Shown here: positions 27,544 through 33,564 of the stretch, piece after piece
How positions within the stretch are numbered: position 1 is the first letter of the stretch
How the letters are laid out: every line of letters begins with the position of its first letter
Source of the DNA: Gammaproteobacteria bacterium
Lineage (GTDB): Bacteria > Pseudomonadota > Gammaproteobacteria > Natronospirales > REEB76
Assembly (NCBI GenBank): GCA_018971365.1
Contig: JAGXAZ010000007.1
Span: 1 to 33,564, forward strand
Direction: 5' to 3'
DNA: 33,564 nucleotides
The notes under the pieces: model-generated
Database searches by the model: none
What the model saw: only the letters and a program-made list of their open reading frames with translations
Told to the model about the DNA's origin: nothing
Position numbers and translations under genes: made by a program

Positions 27544-28068
27544 TTATGGGTTTCTTAGTTCGTGCCCCCTCGCCATCACCGTCCAGTGAATCTTGTCTGT
27601 TGAATACTCCCGTCGGTATTCGATGGTCTTGGGTGTCGTGAAGACATTGACCACGCGGAAATAAACCGTTTTGCCTTTGTTGTTATATTCCCAGGGGAAA
27701 ATCCAGACATTGCCCTTGATAATGAGCTGGCCGGCGGGTCCGGGATCATCGCCATTCACGGGAACTGAAGACACGCGATAAACGCCGGCTTTGCTGTCGT
27801 AGGTGTACACACTCAGCACCGGTGCGGGTTTGCCGTTCACGGTCTGGTGAACGACGTAGAAATCTCCGCTGCGCCAGCAGTCATTGTGAATGGTGTCGGT
27901 TTCGTGGCCGGCTGTACTGTAAGAAGTATTGAACTTTTCGGTCTCGCCTTTCCAGGTGCCGGCGTAGGCGGCGATCTTGTCCAATCCCGCCGGTGCGGAT
28001 GCGGCCATGGCGAATGTGGAAGTGAAGAACAACGCGATAAACAAGGACATCCGGAATAATTTGTTCAC
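27544..28068 (-). CDS. Secreted hypothetical protein
   Basis: Signal peptide MNKLFRMSLFIALFFTSTFAMA followed by an AGTWKGETEKFNTSYS...-type beta-rich sequence; GTG start overlaps the upstream CLC gene stop by 4 bp. Confidence 0.78.
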   Translation of the reverse strand: MNKLFRMSLFIALFFTSTFAMAASAPAGLDKIAAYAGTWKGETEKFNTSYSTAGHETDTIHNDCWRSGDFYVVHQTVNGKPAPVLSVYTYDSKAGVYRVSSVPVNGDDPGPAGQLIIKGNVWIFPWEYNNKGKTVYFRVVNVFTTPKTIEYRREYSTDKIHWTVMARGHELRNP

Positions 28069-29405
28069 GACTGGCTCCCGTCAGTATTGGCGGCGGCTGC
28101 GTCGGTTGTGGTTCCGCTTTCCGGCTTGTCCTCCGGCGACGTGTCGAGAAATTCCTCCGCCAAGGCCCAATAGACCGGCCGGCGGCACACAAGTTTCGAG
28201 GCGCCCAACGCGATCAACGCCGCCGCCAGGATCGGGAAAATCATCGCCTGATCGTTGACCATTTCCATCACGATCACCGCAGCGGTAAGCGGCGTCTGCA
28301 CCACACCGGTGAAATAACTCACCATGCCGAGCAGCACTACCGTGGCCACCGGCGCGAACGGCATCAGCGGGGCCAAGTCCGCGCCCAGGCCCGCGCCGGC
28401 CGCGAGTGCGGGCGAGAACAGGCCGCCGGGAATGCCACTGTAATACGACACCAGATTGGCAAGAATTTTGTAGAAGGGGAAACCGAAACTCATGGCGGCA
28501 TCGCCGGTCAACACGTGGCGCGCCTGGACGTAGCCGGTGCCATAGGTGGCGCCGTGCGATATCAAACCGATCACCGCGATCAATAAACCGCAACCAAGCG
28601 CAATCAGCAGCCAGTATTTACCGAACAGCGGACGCAGCTTGCGCATGCCGCTAATCAGCACCTGACTGTAGAGACCGCCGAGCAGACCGCCGATGGCGCC
28701 GCAAATTGGCACGGCAATCCAGTCCTTTGCGTGCGTGAAGCTCGCACTGGTGACGCCGAAATAGGTGTAATTTCCAAGGATGCCGAGCGCCACCACACCG
28801 GAGATGATCACCGCCACCAGCAACATGCCGGTGGCTTTCTCCTCGTAGAAGCGCGCCATTTCCTCTATGGCGAAAATGATGCCGGCGATCGGTGTATTGA
28901 ACGCGGCAGCGATGCCGGCAGCGCCGCCCGCCGTAATCAGGCCGTGACGCAGGTAGTTCGGCGGAAATTTAGTGAAACGCCCCAGCGAATACATCACCGA
29001 GGCGCCGATGTGCACCGTTGGTCCCTCGCGGCCGATGGAAGCACCGCCGACGAAGCCCAGCAACGTCAGCAGGATTTTGCCGAAAGCGATGCGCAGCGAC
29101 AGCACGTTGCGGCGCATGCGGTCGTTGCGGCTGCGTAGCGCGGCAATGGCCTGTGGAATACCGCTGCCCTGGGTGCTGGGAAACACGTAGCGGGTGAGAA
29201 ACAGCACCAGCACCAAGACCAGCGGCGACAGTAGAAAAGTCCACCAGCGCGAATGGTCCAGGATGCGCTCGTGCAATCCCATCACCCAGTTGCTGGCAAG
29301 CGTGAAGCCCGCGGCCACGCCGCCGACCACGAATGCGCCCGACCAGAAGATCAGCCGCGTTTTCCAGTCGCGGACCGAGAGATAACCCAAGAGTCTGTGA
29401 GGCAT
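28065..29405 (-). CDS. CLC-type Cl-/H+ antiporter (ClcA-like)
   Basis: STQGSGIPQAIAAL, GGASIGREGPTVHIGAS, FNTPIAGIIFAIEEMARF, GIPGGLFSPALAAGAGLG. Start moved to MPHRLLGYLSVRDWKTR at 29405. Confidence 0.93.
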   Translation of the reverse strand: MPHRLLGYLSVRDWKTRLIFWSGAFVVGGVAAGFTLASNWVMGLHERILDHSRWWTFLLSPLVLVLVLFLTRYVFPSTQGSGIPQAIAALRSRNDRMRRNVLSLRIAFGKILLTLLGFVGGASIGREGPTVHIGASVMYSLGRFTKFPPNYLRHGLITAGGAAGIAAAFNTPIAGIIFAIEEMARFYEEKATGMLLVAVIISGVVALGILGNYTYFGVTSASFTHAKDWIAVPICGAIGGLLGGLYSQVLISGMRKLRPLFGKYWLLIALGCGLLIAVIGLISHGATYGTGYVQARHVLTGDAAMSFGFPFYKILANLVSYYSGIPGGLFSPALAAGAGLGADLAPLMPFAPVATVVLLGMVSYFTGVVQTPLTAAVIVMEMVNDQAMIFPILAAALIALGASKLVCRRPVYWALAEEFLDTSPEDKPESGTTTDAAAANTDGSQS

Positions 29406-29631
29406 TCGGTTTTCTTCTGAGACAAACGCCGAAGCGGCGTCGGTGGCTGCAGATTGTAACCCTGGGTCGTCGCACGCAGCCGTCACGCAGCGGAGTTTCC
29501 GCGCAAACCCGATGGATGCGGCCGCTGTACCCCCTTGCCACTCACAACGCACCGACGCGAGCGGGCGGCGATAAACTGCGCGCATCTTGTATAATATCCT
29601 GCTCGCAATCCCAAAAAGCTTCACTTTTCCG

Positions 29632-31350
29632 ATGCGTTGGCTACTTCGGCTCGATAGAACGGCGCGCCTGGTAATTCTCAGCCTTGTCCTGGGTGTCGTG
29701 GGTGGAGCGGGAGCACAACTCTTTCTCTGGTTGTTGCATCTCGGCGAGGCGCTGATTTACACGCCGATTACCGGTGCGCACTTTCTATCGGTCAAGTCGG
29801 CGCTCGCCCTTGAGCAGGCCCCGGCGTATCACTTGAATTGGCGCATCCCGCTGGCCACTACGGCCGGCGGGTTATTGGCCGGTTTTCTGGTATATACGTT
29901 TGCTCCCGAGGCCGAAGGCCACGGCACGGATGCGGCAGTCAAGGCCTTTCATCAGACCAAAGGGCTGATCCGGGCGCGGGTTCCGCTGGTCAAGACCATT
30001 GCCAGCGCAATTACCATCGGTTCCGGTGGTTCGGCAGGACGAGAAGGCCCAACGGCGCAGATCGCGGCCGGAGTCGGATCCATTCTTGGGAAATTGCTGC
30101 GCCTGCCGGAGGACGAGCGCCGTTACATGGTGCTCATGGGCATGGCGGCAGGCCTCTCGGCGATCTTCAAAAGCCCGCTCGGGACGGCGATTTTTTCCGT
30201 GGAAATTCTCTACTCCGGCATGGCGTTCGAGGGTGCTGCGCTGCTGTATTGTGTGATCGCGGCAGCCGTGGCGTACGCCATCACCGGCGCCATCGAGGGC
30301 TGGTCGCCGCTGTTCATTCTGCCTACCGAAGGGTTTGGCGCCGCCGGTGATCTTGCCTGGTATGGCGTTTTGGGCGTGATTTCCGGACTGGTGGCGGCGT
30401 TGCTCCCCACGGTGTTTTACGGAATACGCGACCAGTTCCACAAGTTGCATATCCCCAACCACTTCAAGCCGGCCCTCGGCGGCCTGGTCGTCGGAATCAT
30501 CGGCATTTTCCTCCCGGAAGTCCTTGGCGGCGGTTACGGATACATGCAACTCGCGTTGCAAGGCGGCACAGCGATCGCGCTGTGGCTGCTGTTGCTGCTG
30601 GCGCTGTTCAAGATTGTCACGCTGTCCCTCACCATCGGATCCGGGGGTTCCGGTGGGGTGTTCGCACCGAGCCTTTATATAGGCGCAATGCTGGGCGCGG
30701 CGCTGGCCATGCTGTTGCACATGTTTGGAATTACCAGCATCAGCTCCACGGGCATGGCGGTAGTCGGCATGGCCGCGGTATTTGCCGGTGCCGCACGCGT
30801 ACCCATCGCCACCCTGGTGATGGTGGCGGAAATGACCGGAGGTTATCACCTCATCATGCCAACGATGCTGGCGGTGGCGCTGAGTTATCTGGTGCAGTTC
30901 GGTCTCACGCGCCATGCAAAATATCCAACGCTTTACGAAGCCCAGGTCGTCGCGCCAATCGACAGCCCCGCGCACCTTGAGCTATATACCCAGGTGGCAG
31001 GAGATTTGCTGCGTCACCGTGACGTACGTTTGGATGAGGACATTCTGGCGTCGCAACTTGCCAATCAGGCCGGAAGCGTGGCGGGAATCCGGCTGGGCGG
31101 CACTCACGAACGCTTGTACCGCATGCGCCTCGAAGCCGGTTCGCCGCTGGCAGGGGTGCAAATTCGCAGTCTCGGCATTAACGATCTGTTGATCCTTGCG
31201 ATACTGCGCAGCGACCGCCAGATTGTTCCCGGCGGCGGCACGGTGTTGCAGGTCGGCGACGAGCTGGTAATCGCGGCTGTTCCTCATGCCATGACGGTGT
31301 TCCGCGAAAAGGCGGCGCCCAGCTCAAAGCCAAACGCCACCCCCCCCTGA
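29632..31350 (+). CDS. CLC-type chloride channel/transporter with C-terminal TrkA-C (RCK_C)-like domain
   Basis: TIGSGGSAGREGPTAQIAAGVGSILG, SGGSGGVFAPSLYIGAMLGA; C-terminal LYRMRLEAGSPLAGVQIRSLGINDLLILAILRSDRQIVPGGGTVLQVGDELVIAAVP resembles RCK_C. Confidence 0.92.
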   Translation: MRWLLRLDRTARLVILSLVLGVVGGAGAQLFLWLLHLGEALIYTPITGAHFLSVKSALALEQAPAYHLNWRIPLATTAGGLLAGFLVYTFAPEAEGHGTDAAVKAFHQTKGLIRARVPLVKTIASAITIGSGGSAGREGPTAQIAAGVGSILGKLLRLPEDERRYMVLMGMAAGLSAIFKSPLGTAIFSVEILYSGMAFEGAALLYCVIAAAVAYAITGAIEGWSPLFILPTEGFGAAGDLAWYGVLGVISGLVAALLPTVFYGIRDQFHKLHIPNHFKPALGGLVVGIIGIFLPEVLGGGYGYMQLALQGGTAIALWLLLLLALFKIVTLSLTIGSGGSGGVFAPSLYIGAMLGAALAMLLHMFGITSISSTGMAVVGMAAVFAGAARVPIATLVMVAEMTGGYHLIMPTMLAVALSYLVQFGLTRHAKYPTLYEAQVVAPIDSPAHLELYTQVAGDLLRHRDVRLDEDILASQLANQAGSVAGIRLGGTHERLYRMRLEAGSPLAGVQIRSLGINDLLILAILRSDRQIVPGGGTVLQVGDELVIAAVPHAMTVFREKAAPSSKPNATPP

Positions 31351-31507
31351 AGTACCGCACTATCGGAGTTCGGCAACATTGCAGGGGCAGGAGACGCGAG
31401 AATGGCCGCATTTGCTTCGCGATGCCTAGTCAGGCCGTGCCGCTGGCTGGTGCAGGCCATACCTCATTACTAGCCTGCGTATCGTCCTGTGCACTTGAGA
31501 GAATGCC

Positions 31508-32347
31508 GTGACAGATAAGCAATACGAAGCTGAAGTGCTCGCTTGGCGAGCGCGGCGCTTGAAAAAACTGACCGACGACGACGGCTGGACCACGCTCGTG
31601 GGCCTGTTCTGGCTGGAGCCAGGTGAAAACAGCTTCGGCCGCGCGGCCGACAATCGCATCGTAATGGAATATCCCGGCCTGCCGGAACAGGTAGGCACGT
31701 TTCAGGTGGCGGGCCGCGAGGTACGTTTCGTGGCGGCGCCCGGGGTCAACGTTCTGCACAACGGCCGGCCGGTACACGCCATGGGTCCACTGGAAGACGA
31801 CGCCACAGGCGTGCCGACTGTGCTGAGCTGTGGCAGCGTGAGCATTTACCTCGTGGAGCGCAGCGGCCGGCTGGGCATCCGCGTCAAAGACAGCCGCGCC
31901 GAGACACGCATGCATTTCCGCGGCCTGGAGTATTTCCCGGTTGATCCCAAATGGCGGATCGCGGCACGCTTCGAGCCATATTCGCCTCCGAAGAAAATAC
32001 CCATCACCACGGTGCTGGGTATGGAAGAGAACATGCCGTCGCCCGGTGCGCTGGTGTTTGAAGTGGAGCGCGCAACCTGCCGCCTCGATGCAGTATTGGA
32101 ATCCGGGGAGCGAGACTGGTTTGTGATGTTTGCCGACCGCACCAACGGCAAGCAGTCCTATGGCGCCGGCCGGTTTCTGTACGTTGCGCCGGCGGCGGAC
32201 GGCTGGACCGTGATTGACTTCAACAAGAGCTATTCACCGCCCTGCGCCTTCAGCGCCTTCGCCACCTGCCCGCTGCCACCACCGCAGAACCGTCTGCCCA
32301 TCGCGGTCACCGCGGGCGAATTGAAGTACGCCGGCGTTGATCACTGA
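31508..32347 (+). CDS. DUF1684 domain-containing protein
   Basis: DDDGWTTLVGLFWLEPGENSFGRAADNRIVM...GIRVKDSRAETRMHFRGLEYFPVDPKWRIAARFEPY...FADRTNGKQSYGAGRFLY...IDFNKSYSPPCAFSAFATCPLPPPQNRLPIAVTAGE. Confidence 0.93.
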   Translation: MTDKQYEAEVLAWRARRLKKLTDDDGWTTLVGLFWLEPGENSFGRAADNRIVMEYPGLPEQVGTFQVAGREVRFVAAPGVNVLHNGRPVHAMGPLEDDATGVPTVLSCGSVSIYLVERSGRLGIRVKDSRAETRMHFRGLEYFPVDPKWRIAARFEPYSPPKKIPITTVLGMEENMPSPGALVFEVERATCRLDAVLESGERDWFVMFADRTNGKQSYGAGRFLYVAPAADGWTVIDFNKSYSPPCAFSAFATCPLPPPQNRLPIAVTAGELKYAGVDH

Positions 32348-32382
32348 GGGAAAACAGCACCTTGTTCCGGTGATGCTTTACA

Positions 32383-33564
32383 TCACATCTGAAACGCGGC
32401 GCTCAACTCGATGAAGCGCGCCGGCAGAATGTAGGACTGGCTGTTGCCCAGCTCACTGTTGGAAATCGGGGGCCGCTGATTGTTGAGATTACGGCCGTCG
32501 AGCCTCAGGGTCCATTTCTCAAAGCGATAGCCGATGCCCACGTCGTAGGTGACGAAAGCGGGGGTGGAAACGGTATTCTCCGGATCGAAGTAACGTTGGC
32601 CGGTATAGCGCACCAGGAGCGAACCGATCCAGCCGTGCTCCGGCATGTAGAACAGACCGGTGGAGAACAGATCGAGCGGTGACATCTCCAGCCGATGGCC
32701 GGCATCTTGTACCAAACCGGTGGGCGTCTGGTTGATGAAATTGCGGTAAGTGGCATCGTGGTAGCTGTAAGCCAGCTGCCAACGCCAATCCTGGTTCAAG
32801 CGCCAATCTGCGGCCAATTCGATCCCCTTGAAGCGGTTCTGGCCGCCGTTGGCGATGCCGGGCAGGCCGTTCACATCCGTCGAGATCACCGTGTTGTTCA
32901 TATTGGTCAGGAACGCGTTTGCCTCCCAGTCGAGGCGGCCTTGCCACAGCTTGCCCTTGAGTCCGGCTTCAAAGGATTGAGCAGTCTCGGGTTCCAGGAT
33001 ATTCGGCGTGTACTCCGGCCCGAAATCGGTGGCTGCGGGCTTGAAGGTGTTGCGGTAATTACCGTAAACGACCAGGTCATCCGCGCCGCTCTGCCAGGCG
33101 GTGTAGCCCAGCGCCACGATTCCGGAAAAACGCGTATCGCTGCGGTGATCGCCGCCGGACTGCGGTGTCTGGGCCGGGTCGGTGGGAAACAGCGTGGCGC
33201 TCCGGGATTCGAGGTCATGATTAAGTTGCAGGCCGAGGTTGAAGTCCCAGCGCGGCGCAAACGCCCAATCGGCCTGCGAATACAGCCCGAAGAAGCGGCG
33301 CGTGTCCTGCATGCCGGTGGACTCGTCCACCGGTACCGAGGTGCTGGCGGGCGGATTGGCGCCGTCCGGCGCGATGAAATACTCGAAATTGGCGCTCTGT
33401 TCCTGCCCCGAGCCGTACAGATAGCTGAAACCCGCGACCAGCTCGAAATCATCCCGGAGCGAGAAAGTCAGGTGGCTGTCGAAATAGATATCCGTGTGGT
33501 CCTGGCTCTGATTGAAGCCGTCCGCATTGGGCAGGCCGTTGTTGGTCAACTGGTCCGAGCGCAG
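32383..33564 (-). CDS. TonB-dependent receptor, C-terminal part (runs off the window end)
   Basis: Barrel-like sequence with NILEPETAQSFEAGLKGKLWQGRLDWEANAFLTNMNNTVIS, ending RFIELSAAFQM. Frame stays open to the last base (…LRSDQLTNNGLPN), so the M in the ORF track is not the true start. Confidence 0.92.
   Translation of the reverse strand: MRSDQLTNNGLPNADGFNQSQDHTDIYFDSHLTFSLRDDFELVAGFSYLYGSGQEQSANFEYFIAPDGANPPASTSVPVDESTGMQDTRRFFGLYSQADWAFAPRWDFNLGLQLNHDLESRSATLFPTDPAQTPQSGGDHRSDTRFSGIVALGYTAWQSGADDLVVYGNYRNTFKPAATDFGPEYTPNILEPETAQSFEAGLKGKLWQGRLDWEANAFLTNMNNTVISTDVNGLPGIANGGQNRFKGIELAADWRLNQDWRWQLAYSYHDATYRNFINQTPTGLVQDAGHRLEMSPLDLFSTGLFYMPEHGWIGSLLVRYTGQRYFDPENTVSTPAFVTYDVGIGYRFEKWTLRLDGRNLNNQRPPISNSELGNSQSYILPARFIELSAAFQM

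Noticed and set aside
29872-30975. 367-aa minus-strand ORF
   Set aside because: Antisense to the RCK_C-bearing CLC gene; low-complexity His/Gln/Arg-rich composition.

Overview
The window looks like an ordinary gammaproteobacterial chromosome (GC-rich, xanthomonad-like gene order; lineage is inferred from gene content only). About 30 protein-coding genes can be supported. The recognisable blocks are: a coupled NRDE/S9 peptidase/tamA/tamB run; nudC and a HIT protein; a small accessory island (type II toxin-antitoxin plus an orphan ORF, 8.65-10.5 kb); cfa; an M15 peptidase/PEBP/PEBP/MgtC cluster; M20 and S10 peptidases; the conserved dapF-DUF484-xerC-hslV-hslU-DUF971-ubiE-ubiJ-ubiB run; an orphan ParA-like ATPase; two divergent CLC transporters; a DUF1684 protein; and the end of a TonB-dependent receptor. 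No tRNA, rRNA, CRISPR array or complete mobile element was recognised. I did not find a convincing new multi-gene system. The most interesting unexplained structure is non-coding: several distinct families of palindromic repeats sit in the intergenic gaps, often just downstream of stop codons. One is a two-copy element of about 150-170 bp with terminal inverted repeats, and both copies end 4 bp from a stop codon. Many long ORFs in the supplied track are antisense mirrors of real genes and are rejected.
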